DNA of 64,000 bases from assembly GCA_019096195.1 (NCBI GenBank), contig JAGTXK010000190.1, positions 62,001 to 126,000 of the forward strand, written 5' to 3'. The stretch's first letter is position 1, and each line of letters opens with the position of its first letter. Below, piece after piece: positions 1 to 12,114 of this stretch. Under the pieces are notes generated by a model. It had not been told where the DNA came from and searched no databases. It saw nothing but the letters and a program-made list of their open reading frames with translations. The translations under genes were made by a program, and so were the position numbers. Origin of the DNA: Boletus sp. NGJ. Lineage: Eukaryota > Basidiomycota > Agaricomycetes > Boletales > Boletaceae.

Positions 1-907
1 ATCGATATCCCAGATGTGACGTTCAAATGAACGTATGCAGTGTTAGGGTTAGCTTAGGTACCCGAATAATTCGGAAGTATTGCTTAAAGCAGAGAAAGGC
101 TGTCACAAGTGCCAAGTTCCCGGATGGAGTGAGTGGTGGTTGATGAGAGAGGCCGCTCAACGCAGACTTGGCGACACTGACCCCAAGAAGGCAAGGCGGA
201 TCATGATTCGGTGACCTCTAATAGGCTATCCTCCTATCCCTTCATTTGACGTTTTGACAAGTGGCACCGGATGAGCGGCACGAAAAGTCCAAAGGCCCGC
301 CGTCGCTGGAACTTGAACGCGCTGAAAATTACACGGCGTGTTGGTGTGAGCTACGAGGCCAGCACGTGTCGTAGTACCTACTTTGTCCTATCAAAAATCC
401 AAGAGTAGGGTGTGTTCTCCAAGAGCCAAGGTGAAATGAAAAGCAGGAGTTGAAGAGGTGGCGTTGACGGTGTTTGATCCGAAATATGTTAGTGGGAAGT
501 CGGCCCGATCCACCGGGGCGAGACCGGCCGGAGTTGGTATTCGCAGATTCATGGGATCCATCATGATGACAACCGCACATTCAGCATCCTCCTGAGTCTC
601 TATCATTGCGAGTCTACTTCATCAGCTTTCAGTTCGCACATGGTGCGAATACGCGGACCGAAACTTGAGTAACGACTCCCCCCCCTCCAAAAAAAAAAAC
701 GGGAAAACAAAAAAACGCGCCGCGGCCGCTGCCAGTCTTAAGGCACTCAGCGGGTAATAAACAGATCTGGATGCCGGAGGATCCTCTGAATCCCCTCCCG
801 CACAATTAATGGCACGATTCGGTCGGTCGGGTCCCGGGCCGTCGACATGTAAAGGCCAGCAAGGGACGGACTCGGAGTCCCGCACACTCTTTCGAACATT
901 CCTCATC
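1..907. other. 5' edge, no supported gene
   Basis: No gene can be supported here. A 71-codon minus-strand reading frame at 391-606 has fairly protein-like composition but no recognisable family, no clear splice partner and no neighbour that explains it. The part just before the reductase start contains C- and A-homopolymer runs near 680-715. Confidence 0.4.
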
Positions 908-2292
908 ATGTCCTCTCACCTTATCAAGCTGAACAATGGAGAGTCCATCCCAGCCATTGGTCTCGGTGAGCGCAGCCTGCAATGACGAGGAAAATCGTGT
1001 TTTGAGTGCTTGAAAATCTTAGGAACCTGGCAATCCAAACCCAATGAAGTTGCACACGCTGTCGAAGCTGCACTCAGGGCCGGGTATCGACACCTTGACT
1101 GCGCTTGGTGGGTTACACATGGCCTCTGGGATCTCCTACTTAACTGGTGAATCTTGATAACACAGGGCGTACGGAAACGAGAAAGAAGTTGGCCAAGGTT
1201 TGAGAGCCTCTGGAGTCCCCAGAGAAGAGGTCTACGTATGTAACAAACCCAAATTCGCTTCAAGCTCTGGATTTAGTTAATGTTACACTGTAGATCACCA
1301 GTAAACTGTGGGGCACGTACCATAGACGGGTAGAGGAGTGCCTCGATCAGACACTCGCTAACCTCGGGACGGATTACCTTGACCGTGCGCCCGCCCCTGT
1401 TTATGTTGCCGTTGGTGTGGTGACTTTCTTTGCCATCTCAAGTGTACCTCGTCCACTGGCCAGTGGCAATGAATCCAAATGGGAACCATCCCGTCTTCCC
1501 GACGCGCCAAAATGGGAATCGTGATGTCGATGAGTCAAGGGATCTGAAAGATACTTGGAAGGATATGGAAGCATTGGTCAAGAAAGGTGAGTTACTGGGT
1601 CTCTATCATGTGGAACCTCTGCTGAAAGCTTCATAGGCAGAGTGAAGTCCATCGGTGCATCAAACTTCTCGCAGATGATGCTCGAGAAAATCCTTCCAAT
1701 CGCAGAAATCATCCCGGCTGTCAATCAGGTTTGTTATCGATGCCCGTGATCTCGGCAAACTCAATTGTTTGATCAGCTTGAGCTCCACCTGTACAACCCT
1801 CAACTCAAACTTTTGGACTACTTGAAATCCAAGACGATTGTTCCGCAGGCATACTCGCCTCTCGGCTCAACAAACTCACCTCTGTTCGCCGACGAAGTAG
1901 CCACACAGATTGCGAGCAAGTATGGATTGAACACATCTGATGTCCTATTAGGTTATCTCCGTAGGCTTCATCTATTCATTCGCGCGATTGTCATGTACTG
2001 ATGCGCATGGATATCATAACTTAGTCGCACATGACGTCGTCGTGCTCCCAAAGTCGGTCACCCCGACCCGCATCGAAGCAAACTTCAAGGGTGCTCTGGC
2101 CGCGTACAACAAATTAGCAGCCGATGACGTGGACAAGCTTGATGGTGTCGCAGCCGGTGGAAAGCAGAAACGGCTGATCATGCCCGCTTGGGGTGAGTAA
2201 ATGCTCCCGTCGAAAACACCCGTCAAGCTAAAGTTTGGCCAGGCGTTGACCTCGGCTTTGATAACTGGCCAATCCCGAACCTCAACAAGTGA
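908..2292 (+). CDS. Aldo-keto reductase (NADPH-dependent)
   Basis: This gene encodes a soluble aldo-keto reductase of about 300 residues that should reduce an aldehyde, possibly an aldose or uronate, with NADPH. The protein starts [20 protein letters not shown]. The catalytic tetrad is visible: Asp in YRHLDCAW, Tyr in AYGNEKEVG, Lys in ITSKLW and His in YLVHWPV. A conserved SIGASNFS stretch and the cofactor-binding VVLPKSVTP near the C-terminus are also present. The frame is kept by about eight short introns, for example 966-1022 and 1108-1165, each with GT..AG borders. The stop follows NWPIPNLNK at 2290-2292. The next gene downstream is a myo-inositol oxygenase in the same orientation, so a role as a glucuronate reductase is attractive, but that is inference from context. 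The intron before VVLPKSVT is the least certain. Confidence 0.88.
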
Positions 2293-3588
2293 GACGATAA
2301 CTGGCTTAGCTGTGAACTCGGCGGTACTGATCCTCAACAAGAGTCATGACACGCCTGTAGTTACCATATATTGCAGTTGTGAACCACAGCGAAGATACCG
2401 ACAAGTGTACCCTGACTATCGTTTTCAGTTTCTCGTTTGGGGTTGGTTTCATATCCACATGCCACTGGCAGGCATTTCATGACGTGTGGCAGGGACACTG
2501 TATTATCGATTAGTCCCAAGGTGAGGAGAGGAGCACATGGACACGCCGGGGACTGCATTCCGAGCTCGAGGCAGTACCTCAGATGGTCGCAACCACCATG
2601 TTTACGAGGTGACCGCCATGTCATTCTGTCAAACTTCAAACGACCTCCACACAACAACGGCTCGTTTCGTCGCACAAGTGCCGTAGCCATCCGCTCAAGC
2701 CTCCAGCTGCCGCCTTGCGATCTCATGTAACATCGCTTTCGCTAATTCAACGAGCTCAACCACGCGCTTACCAAGTTGCAGTTTCAGTCGAAGTTGCATA
2801 TTCAAGGTTCACCTGAATGCCGAATAATTCCGGATCGCTACAACGTGCCATGACTTTAACTTCCTTCTGCGCGAGCCAGAGTTCTCAAATGAACTGTCAT
2901 GGAGTCGTCAAGCGATAATAACGTCACGCATCTATGTGCGCCTCGGATGAGAACGCTTAAAAGTCTGCTCCGACGTTACCAACGCAATCATTTTAATAGG
3001 TGCCCCAGATGGTGTTCCCTGCAGTTGAGAGTGAGTACCATCTTTTATCCGAACAAAAAGCTGGTTGTTCACACGAACGACGGCTTCCCGTGGGCGCAAC
3101 CGTGCAGCTCGGACTCGGGAGGAGACAGCAAATGGCATTAACGACGGCCATGTATTGAATGCCACGTTATCCTGCCTGCACCACTCAAGGAGCCGTTGTT
3201 GTCGCACTCACAAACCCCGCTGAACCTGATACCAAGCGAGATCGAGACCCTCCTTGCCTTTTTTGGACCAGGGGGATGCAAGACTGGCCTCAATTGAGGT
3301 CAGCCACATGACACGAGACACCCGCCCGCAATTATCATAATCACTGAGATTCGCGATACGCCTATCAGATCTTGGAGTTAGAAGGCCCGCCTGTGGCCAG
3401 TGAGAACGAGCTGCGTCGAGTCACGAAAACGGCGACTACACGCATTACACGTCGTCAGCGCTGACAAAACGTGCAGCCCGAATGAGCAAACAGACCTGAA
3501 GCTCCGCAGCCCGATGTGGTACTCTTGGATATCAGATTCGGGCTTGCAGTATATGCTCCAGCGGATTTGGCTCTATATTGTCCCGGGG
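2293..3588. other. Intergenic, no supported gene
   Basis: About 1.3 kb between two + strand genes. Reading frames occur on both strands (for example 2361-2726 minus, 2437-2730 plus) but none shows a recognisable domain, low-complexity tail or plausible splicing partner. It should hold the terminator of the reductase and the promoter of the oxygenase. Confidence 0.5.
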
Positions 3589-3595
3589 TATAAAA
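3589..3595 (+). promoter_or_regulatory. TATA box of the myo-inositol oxygenase gene
   Basis: TATAAAA lies 86 bp before the ATG at 3681. The distance fits fungal RNA polymerase II core promoters, and the box suggests a regulated gene. This is sequence-based only. Confidence 0.55.
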
Positions 3596-3680
3596 CACAT
3601 TCAGTGAGTCCTTCATTTGCCATACAATCTCTTCCCTTCTATCAGTAGTTCCCTTGCATCTTCGATACAATCAGTTCACC

Positions 3681-4899
3681 ATGCCAGCTTTGAACCACTT
3701 AGGGAATGTCCTCGATGAGGTCTCCGATGCCGTTGATGACGGTGGGTCGAGGTTGCAATCACTAGTTCCGTCACTTACCTCCATTGGCAAACCCTTATCC
3801 ACTTGTCAGTCAACGTCCTCAAAGGCAAGCTTTGGAACGAAGAGTCAGAGCCCGTCGCAACAAAGGACAAGAACTCGTTCAGACAGTATGACAGTGCTTG
3901 CGAGCGCGTCAAGGCCTTTTACAAAGAGCAGCATGGTGGGTACTATTCCTCCACGAGGCGATCATGATCTGAACATCAATGCAGAAAAGCAGACGGTTGC
4001 GTTCAACATCAAAGCACGTGTTGATTTCAAGAGCCGCAAGCGTGCCCGCATGAGTATCTGGCAAGCTATGGAGATGCTCAATACCCTTGTGGATGATTCC
4101 GACCCTGATGTGAGTGGCATCTTTGAAGGCTTCGTGATCCACGCTTACCTGCATCACAGACCAGTTTATCTCAAATAGACCATCTTCTTCAAACAGCAGA
4201 GGCGATCCGACGTGATGGCAAACCTGAGTGGATGCAGGTCACTGGCCTTATCCATGACCTCGGCAAGCTCCTGTACTTCTTTGGTAGTGAGGGCCAATGG
4301 GATGTCGTTGGAGTGAGTTGGTTCGACTTGGGATGTTCTCAGCACTGACCTTGTCTTCCCAGGACACCTTCGTAGTCGGCTGTGCTTTCTCAGACAAGAA
4401 CATCTACCCAGAGACATTCGTAGGGAATCCGGACAACTACGATGCGGTCTATTCTACCAAATGTGGTATCTACGAGGCACACTGTGGGCTCGACAACGTG
4501 ATGTTGTCATGGGGACACGATGAGGTAGGTTATCGATCGTTGCGCGCCGACACTATCTGACGCCTTCGGATATCAGTATATCTATAACGTTGTCAAAGAT
4601 CAGTGCACTCTTCCCGAGGAAGCCTTGGCAATGATTCGATATCACAGTTTCTATCCGTACGCTGCTATAAACAGTAACTTCTCCATCCCTTATCTGACCA
4701 GCGCATTGGCAGCTGGCATCGCGAAGGTGCCTATACGCATCTGACAAATACCAAAGATGTCAGGGCACTTGAGGCCGTGCGGGCATTCAATCCATATGAT
4801 CTCTACTCCAAATGCGATGAACCCGTTAACGCCGAAAAGCTACGCCCATACTACGAGAACCTCATTGCCAAGTTTTTTCCTCCTGAACTGGACTGGTAG
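3681..4899 (+). CDS. Myo-inositol oxygenase (MIOX)
   Basis: This is a cytosolic non-haem di-iron oxygenase (EC 1.13.99.1) that cleaves myo-inositol with O2 to give D-glucuronate, the first step of inositol breakdown. The family signatures appear in order: [51 protein letters not shown] (HD metal pair), [27 protein letters not shown] followed after an intron by [22 protein letters not shown], and [14 protein letters not shown] with a final [19 protein letters not shown]. All six expected iron ligands (four His, two Asp) seem present. Introns at about 3742-3808 and 3939-3990 and several later ones join cleanly. The first ATG in frame gives [18 protein letters not shown]. The length of about 300 residues is normal for the family. 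It lies downstream of an aldo-keto reductase that could use the product. Confidence 0.94.
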
Positions 4900-5300
4900 A
4901 CTCTCTTCCCTCGGAGGTGTATTTAACGATATAGAAGTTTGATATTGGCTAATTACAGCATAGTCTATGGTATTCTACTTACAACTCTCGATGGAACCAT
5001 CTCTCCTGGACCGTTCTTGTCTTGTACTTGCACCTACCTTATCATTCGTCCCTTTATATATATGCAGATACAGATACACGGACGCTAATCACCAATGTGT
5101 TAATTTTTCTTTTCCATGATTCTGGAACGATAAGATAGGATCATGGAGCCCGAAGGCAGTGACTCCACAAAACGTTTCACGGTGGGACCTACTAAGCGAA
5201 AGCTCCACACACACTGCATGCACATTTATTTATTTCCCGACCCTTGACCCAAATAACGGCTAAGCGATCGGACGTTGCAACGTCCTTGGACCCGTCAACG
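4900..5300. other. Intergenic
   Basis: 400 bp between the oxygenase stop and the next + strand ATG. It contains an AT-rich 3' region with TATATATATG near 5056. No gene is seen. Confidence 0.5.
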
Positions 5301-6898
5301 ATGTCGGGTGGCCTGCAGACACAACCTTTTTACTTTGACAAGAAATTTATCGTGTTGAGCGATTGGTACGATCTCGAGTCCTCGCCTCCGCTCGAACGCT
5401 AAGGCGAACGGAAAACATTCAGGGATGGCACGATCACGACGTGCGACTCCAATGACTGTACGCTACACTTCCCCCTCCCCCTCCTCCCCCTCGGAGGTCG
5501 AACTACGCGCTGAGAAAGAAAACAAAAATGATTCTTTGCAGACGTCACGGACAACTATGGGATGGGAGCGCTTCAACGGATCGCGCTCAACATGGAGATT
5601 CTCGAGTTCGACAAGAGCGGAAAGACGAAGGGTAAATCGTTCAAGTATGTTCTCTCTCACCCGTCTGGATTCGCCAAACACGATGGTGCTAGTGTGGTTC
5701 TGAGTTGGGTGGATGGGATTCCACACACACATATCCGCGGATCTGCCAGGTCCTTGCCACTGGCACACACAATCGAGCCCTTGGTCTCACACCTCTTCAT
5801 CACGCTTACGGGTCGTGGTAAATTTCGACTCTAGGGATGCATTCGAACTCATGTTGGGGAGCGTATCCGACAATGGACATTCGCTAGAGGATTGCAAGAC
5901 GTATCTCACGACGCCTATCGGTGTGTATACTTGACGGCGTCGCACGTCGGTCTTTTGGTTCTTTGCGACTCTACAACTGATTCATCCGTCCATCCATCCT
6001 TGTGTTGTGTTTCACCACCGAACCGATCACAGGGGCAGATGAACGCCGACCTGTAGACTTTACCGACGGGTTTATCGATTTCAAGAAATTTTGTGATGAG
6101 AGCGATATCCCCTTCACCATCGTGTCCAGGTATGGTTTCATGTTCATCCTTTCCCTCTCTCTCTCTCCCTTTTTCCCACACGGGGCCCATCGGCCGGGAA
6201 ATCGTATGTTGATCCGATGCATGTTTTTCACAGTGGCATGGACGAACTCATCCGCGCGGTCCTGACGGAGCTTGCCAAGGGTTCCGACGAGGACGCCGTC
6301 AAAGATATCCCCATCGTTTCAAATGGCGTCCGACGGGACGCGACGGGCAAATGGTTCGTCACATGGCGCCATCCAGAAAGGTACGGTCCGCTTTTTTTCC
6401 ATGGCCGCTCCCTCTGCTTTTGGGCAAACGACTACGAGCGTACCGGATATCCATATGTGCTGAAACTATTTCGCGTAGTGATTATGGCCACGACAAATCG
6501 CGCGCGATCTTGCCTTATCGGGAGTATAGACGAGCCCATCACGGTCGAGGCCCGACCGTATTCTTCTTTGGAGATGGTGTCTCGGGTGCGTCTCATCTCC
6601 CATTCCCTCATCATATCCCCCACTCACTCACTCACTTACTCCCCCCACCCATCCTATCCCCGCTTTCGTTGGCCTTTCAGACTTGTCCGCCGCACAACAC
6701 GCCGACGTCCTCTTTGTCAAAGTGACCGGGATAGACGAAAAAGACAATTTGAAGAAACACTGCGACAAGGCTGGGATCCCGTACATTCCGTTCCTCGACT
6801 TTAATGTCGCCAAGGCGATCGTTGGACAGATCGTTCGGGGGGAGAAGACCAAGGACGATTTCTTGGTCAAGTCGGTCTCGGCCACGACACTAGGTTGA
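5301..6898 (+). CDS. HAD-superfamily phosphatase, Pyp1-like
   Basis: This gene encodes a haloacid-dehalogenase phosphatase of about 290 residues, resembling yeast Pyp1 (YNL010W) and other small-metabolite or polyol phosphatases. The start at 5301 gives MSGGLQTQPFYFDKKFIVLS and, across the first intron, motif I as SDWDGTITTCDSND, with the nucleophile and acid/base Asp. DNYGMG and LNMEILEF follow. Motif II is the Ser in TIVSSGMDELI, and motif IV is FFFGDGVSDLSAAQHADVLF. The C-terminus (IPYIPFLDFNVAKAIVGQIV) is typical of the subfamily. About seven introns are needed; the one ending near 6030 was chosen because it joins YLTTPI to GADERRPVDFTDGF. The substrate is unknown. It is the third + strand gene after the reductase and the inositol oxygenase, so a sugar or polyol phosphate is plausible. 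Confidence 0.85.
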
Positions 6899-7368
6899 GA
6901 ACCCGAGATCGGGGCGCGTCGGGGCGGATCTTTGGTGCGCCGTGATGGGTTCGTAGTTGTTATTGTTATTGAATCGATGCGTCTGTGTTGAGGGTAGATC
7001 TCAGATGTAACGGGGGCAGTTGTGGCGGACGGAACTACGTCGCTGCCTCATCAGCTGAGCTTTGTAGATCCATCTTAGAATAGAACGTCGATATTTACTC
7101 GACTCAACGTTCATTTCACGCATACATTATTGTATACCGAGACCTCAATCAACAACTTGAGATTATTATTCGACCCAAAACACGCCATGTATCATACTCG
7201 AGTGTGAACATATTGTAAATCGATATACGCTAGAAGCAGAAAAAAAAGGTTGCAGGTAGGGTATAGCAACATCATTACGCACCGACCATCGACATCACGG
7301 CTTCTCCAAGACAATAACGAAAAAAAAAAAACGCACCCCAAGAAACGAAACCGAGAACCCCAAAACTT
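6899..7368. other. Convergent 3' intergenic region
   Basis: 470 bp between the stops of the convergent HAD phosphatase and RBR ligase genes. It is AT-rich with A-runs near 7240 and 7320 and presumably holds both polyadenylation regions. No gene is seen. Confidence 0.5.
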
Positions 7369-10239
7369 TTACCGAGCTTTGCGACGACGCTTTCTACCGC
7401 CCGCTTCCATGGCAGGTGGCACCAGCGCTCGAAACTGCGCTTCCCGTGCTCGTAGTCCTCCCGCCCGTGGCAACGGCATCGCTGGTACCACCGGCATCAC
7501 CGCCTCACGCGCTTGTGCTTGTAGACGATCCAATCCAGCCCGATGCAGAGCGCCAAGCGCTGGGTGTGCAAACTGATGCGCCTGACCTGCTCCAAACATG
7601 AATGGATTGTTCCCGACGCCGACGCCGACACCCAAACCCATGGGAGGCGCTCCCATGCCTGCAACCGCACCCACACCGGCACCTATCCCCCCCCATACGA
7701 GGACCGACTCCCGGACCACCCATTCCTACACCTCGCCCGATCATATAAGCTGGCAAAGGCATACCACCATCGAGCCCAATCGGAGCCTGGTAATGCGCAG
7801 CCCCCGGACGTTCCTGCGCCACCGGAATGTCTACCTTTAGATTCGTCTCGTCCACGTCTGGGCGGGACTTGCGGATTTCGGCGAGAGCGCGTTTGGCAGC
7901 TTCGGATACCTACCAGGTTGCGTGCGTGAGCGATGGGATGCAGTTTCATTTAGAGCGACTTACCTCTTGTGCGTGACGTTGCTCGACTGGATCCCAAAGG
8001 TTGCATTTCGACTTGTTCATCTTGCCAGAGTAGGGAGGAGGCTTACAAATGGGTGATCGTCAGTCGAATCACGACCATGTAGAAAGGACTCGCTGGCTCT
8101 CCGAGGTAGCCCCGAAAGAAATCGCCACCTACATTCGAAAAATGCTCATATCCATTACTGATAATCTTCCGACAGATGTAACACGATACGGTATAACAAC
8201 CTGGACAAGTCATCTTGTTGCACTGTCGCATCACCAAGTGTAAGCCCAGAAGGAATGGATATTCAAATGAATCAACCCATCGACACTTACACCCATTTCC
8301 TTGATGAACGCTGAGAGCTAATAGGTCAGGATGGTACATCGGTAGAAGAGGTAGCATACATTTCTGGCATTTTGGACAACTGCGCATAAGGGCCTGTGCT
8401 GTTGGGGAACGTCGGAATAAGGCAGGTCAAGAATGGACAAAGCTTACTCATAGCCTCCTCGATGACATGTTTCGCATCTAGGTGTTTGTCTTCTTCTACT
8501 TCTGCATCCAAAGTAAGGGCCACACCTGGATAGCATAGAGAAAGCCCAAACTGACCTTGGCAGGTCTTTGGAAGATGATCCTACACGCCAGGTCAGCTTC
8601 GACGACTTGACGTGGGATACAAACTGCTGAACGAAGAAAAAAAAAAAACGGACTTACTGGCTTCTTACACATTCTACACGTGATCGCGCTACATCCCGGG
8701 TTTTCGCATCTAAAAAGTTTCTCCATCTCGTTCTCGATGACACACTTGTACTCGCAGAATGGACACTCTTCGAGATTCTCCAAGCCAGCTGCCTCAATTT
8801 CTTTTTGCTGCTTGACTCGATAATATAACTCGAGGAGTTTGGAAGAGAGGAATCGACAGAGTTCGGATTCAGGGAAAGGGAGCTTGCAACCTGACTGGTC
8901 CATGCAGACGATATTTGGATTGTGCTCGCCGAGGAGGTTAGAAGCATACGATGTCATGCAGGATTTGCAGAACAGATGAGCCTCAGGGCACTGAATCATT
9001 TGGTCCTGTTGGAAAGTCAGCTGTAGTTCGTGGAATCGAGCAACGAACCACAAACAAAAGGATACCCAGAAAAACAACATCCACACTCGATACCTTCGCC
9101 ATTGTCTTCATATTCTTTATGGTTGACGGATGCAGCTAGGGCTGCGTCTTTCTCAGTGGCTAATTCAGCTACTTTGAGCAACACCCATTCTCGTTCCTTG
9201 TCGAATTCTGGATCTTCTCTTGTTTTCCCTTTACCGACAACGGAGTTGGTCGACTTTAACTTGAAAGGAATAGTCTCTTTCTTGAGTTCCTCTGTGAGAA
9301 GTAGGTAAGTAGGCGCATAGAACCGATTGTCGAGTAGCCGTGAGCGTATGTGGGGTTTGGGGATTCGCGGAAAGTCCACCATAAGTTGTTCCTAAAAGAC
9401 GCTGGCTTCAGTATGAAACCCCTGTGGCGCGATGACCCGAAATTCCCTACCAGGGAATGCTTAAGATACTGTGGGCCACAGTTGTACACCCGCTCTTTAC
9501 TGACATAGTCCTCCTTTGGCTTGGGGGAGCCTCTGGCGTCGGGAACTCCGTCTGGTTCAACCCGCTTATGTTTACCCTTTTCGTCTGTCTTTGGATAGGA
9601 TGGATTTTCGAAAAGGGCGTGCAACACGAACTCGATGACGTTGCCCGGCTGGGATTGCATGACTTGTTCGATGAGTGCATGGGCATGGATAGGCTGAACA
9701 TCCGGGACGATCTCTAACACACGTACGATATATTCGTCAATGGGATCGGCCAGGGGTGCTTGGGGAGCAGCTGGCTCGGGGCGAGGAAGAGGTGGATGCG
9801 CTGGTGCAGCGTCGGGGGCATCCTGAGCGACAGGGACAGGCGGTAGGCGAGTCCCGTGTTCCTCATCGTCACTGCCCGGCAAGAACAACGGCCCACTACC
9901 TCCCTGTCGCTCTCGACACACTACATGTTGTGAAGATCCGGGTGCCGCAGCCGGTGCGTCTGCGAATATATCAGAACGCGGTTTTCCAAAGGTGAGCGCT
10001 GTATCCGACGTCCTTGCGGGTGTTGGGTGTGATGGTCCCGGCTGTGGACGATTCTTTTGGGGAACAGGGAGGTCATTGTCCGAGTCGGTGAGCTCGATGA
10101 CCTCTAGGATGGAGGGCTCGCGTGCTGCTAAACGGGGGCGTTTTCTGGATGGGCCTGGCTGCCGACTGGCGCTACGAGTGCGCCTGGTCATTGAGGAGCT
10201 CGATGGCTCTGGGGAAGAGGGAATGTCAATCACTTGCAT
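7369..10239 (-). CDS. RBR-type E3 ubiquitin ligase, RNF216/TRIAD3-like
   Basis: This is a RING-in-between-RING ubiquitin ligase with the RNF216 layout. A disordered acidic and proline-rich N-terminus of roughly 250 residues starts MQVIDIPSSPEPSSSS and contains VIELTDSDND. RING1 follows (IECGCCFSGYPF joined to MIQCPEAHLFCKSCMTSYAS), then an IBR (LEECPFCEYKCVIENEMEKL, CENPGCSAITCRMC), then RING2 (SCPKCQK, GCNKMTCPGCYTVSCYICRK) with the catalytic Cys expected in the GCNKMTC segment. The tail GYEHFSN and CNLWDPVEQRHAQE matches the RNF216-specific stretch after RING2. VIDI and VIEL, each next to Ser/Asp/Glu, look like SUMO-interacting motifs. The C-terminus is Gly/Ala-rich and ends GGRKRRRKAR, which could be a nuclear signal. 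Around ten introns are inferred; those inside RING2 (8.0-8.5 kb) are the least certain. Confidence 0.86.
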
Positions 10240-10369
10240 TGTCCCGTCATTCAGGAGGGGTCGGAGATACTATCTATTTTTTAAAATGTTTATTACGTAA
10301 ATACGTGGTTGGACCCGCAGCCTTCCTCGTTACTTACTCCTCGACCACAACCCCGACTCGACTCGAGCC
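10240..10369. promoter_or_regulatory. Divergent promoter between RBR ligase and Vps68-like gene
   Basis: Only 130 bp separate the two ATGs (10239 on minus, 10370 on plus), so both 5' untranslated regions and core promoters must lie here. A TTTTTTAAAATG stretch at about 10280 is the most AT-rich part. Co-regulation is inferred from the spacing alone. Confidence 0.6.
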
Positions 10370-11036
10370 ATGCCCTACTCGCGCTCAGATTACGACCCCC
10401 GCAGAGTCTGCCTGAGTCCTTTCCCTGAGTTCAACTTTGGAAGGTACAGGCGAACAATCGGCATTTATCTCGCAGGTGCTCTAGTACGTCCAATCTAGGC
10501 CTCGTGCTGTACGGGCTGCTTATATTTTAGTAGTTTGCACTTGCCAACTGGACATTCCTCGATGCCGCCATCCTCTCTGCACACGCCCATTCACCCTATG
10601 ACGAACCCCAGATTCCTCCTCCAATTCATGTCGAATTCGTAGACTGGGTTCCAGGAATATGCTCCCTTCTTGGCATGCTCATCATCAACCTCATCGACAA
10701 GGATAGGCTCAGAGGTGATGACTATGGCTCTCCAGATGCCGTCTGGCGAGCAAGGCTGTTCTTGTTTCTCGGCTTTGCCCTCATGGCCGGTGGATTGGCG
10801 GGCAGCGTGGTGCGTCCATCTGAACCTGGTCTTGTATGTGTGGGTTCCCGACTGATATTCCTCCCCGTCGCCAGTCTCTCCTTGTCCTCAAATATATCCT
10901 TGGCGACTACCCCGAGCAATATACCTACTATGGCTACGCCAATGTCTCCCAAAACGTCGCTCTCATGCTGTCTGCTGTCGTCCTGTGGATCGCACAGAGC
11001 GCACAAGGCGAATATGATTACAATCTGACGTTGTAG
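10370..11036 (+). CDS. Vps68/TMEM50-family membrane protein
   Basis: This is a small four-helix membrane protein of about 170 residues related to yeast Vps68 and animal TMEM50, which act at endosomes in vacuolar protein sorting. It starts MPYSRSDYDPRRVCLSPFPE. The first helix (IGIYLAGAL joined to FALANWTFLDAAILSAH) is followed by the conserved VEFVDWVPGICSLLGMLIIN, then VWRARLFLFLGFALMAGG, and a last part LVLKYILGDYPEQYTYYGYA with NVSQNVALMLSAVVLWIAQS. Two introns are supported: about 10489-10535 (GTACGT..TAGTAG) and one after GSV at about 10810. The stop after YDYNLTL is at 11034-11036. It shares a very short divergent promoter with the RBR ligase. Confidence 0.87.
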
Positions 11037-12114
11037 GTTCTTGGGGAGTTCAGATGTAGGGTGCGCGATATAGCTGTATCGGACTGACTCTGTCCTGTTA
11101 ATGCCATTTGCTATTTGTATCCCACCCGAGTGATCCAGCGACTCAAGTTCCCAAACGGCAAAGTGCTCCGTTTGATACCCACACCAACCAATTACAATTG
11201 TTGATGGATGCCTGTGAAACGAAAGGGTGATTTATCTCTTTACCGGAGAGCAGAACCCTTTATCTTTGGGAAAAGGGATATCTGGATAGGCTAGGATTCC
11301 AGGTGGGTGTACCACGGGGCCCGATGCCACATTCTGTACACCCGGCACCGCGACATTTCCGCCGACGTCCCATGATGGTTAGCTCGGATTCCGGTGATGT
11401 GGCTACAGAGTAGCTTGGGAGCGCGAACCCGCTTGGACAAGACCGTCTTAAAGCCAAGGGCCAAGTATTTTTTACTATTTACCGCTTGCGCCGAAGAAGT
11501 TGGATTGACCCCAGAAGGGGTAGTACGTTAGTAGCCACGATGTTTCAATTCCCGCAAGCTTACAGGGGCGTGTGAGTTCGGTGCTTGGTCGCTTTTGTCT
11601 TCATGACCGTCGCCAAAGTTAGACTGCGGCCTGGCTCTTCGGAGGGTGCGTCTAGACGGTCATAAGCTGAGCTTCACAGAACGTGATGACTCAGAAGGAT
11701 TCAAATACTCGTCTTCTAGGCTAGTCATCATCATGCATCTTACACATCAAGACAAGTGTGTAGACGAACAGGAGGTCGCAGTGGATGGGAATTATTTACT
11801 GTAAATAGATGAAACGTGTGACTAGCTAACGCAAGATATTACTTGTTATTTATTTCGTTTCTCAGAGTACTTATGACATCACGGTCATTCTTTCTGAAAC
11901 GTAACAGTAAAGTGCAAAGATGGCGATATTGTCTAGACCCAAAAGTCGAACACAGTTTATTTCTCCACTACGAACTGAAGTGACATTCGTCGAGAAATGG
12001 TTGCATAAATATAATCGTTCGAGAACAAGGAGCGAAGTGCTCCGAGTCGGTAAACGACCTCGACAACGATCCACGGTGCCGATCTAGTCATCTCTCTATA
12101 CGAAGCACGGAGGC
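11037..12114. other. Intergenic, no supported gene
   Basis: About 1.1 kb with only short reading frames of unlikely composition on both strands. No repeat shared with the rest of the window was noticed. Confidence 0.5.

Noticed and set aside
46-57. TTAGGGTTAGC near the left edge, suggestive of telomere repeat
   Set aside because: A single unit without tandem repetition, so there is no evidence of a telomere.
2361-2730. Overlapping frames on both strands of over 90 codons between the reductase and the oxygenase
   Set aside because: No domain, no splice context, composition typical of chance openings.
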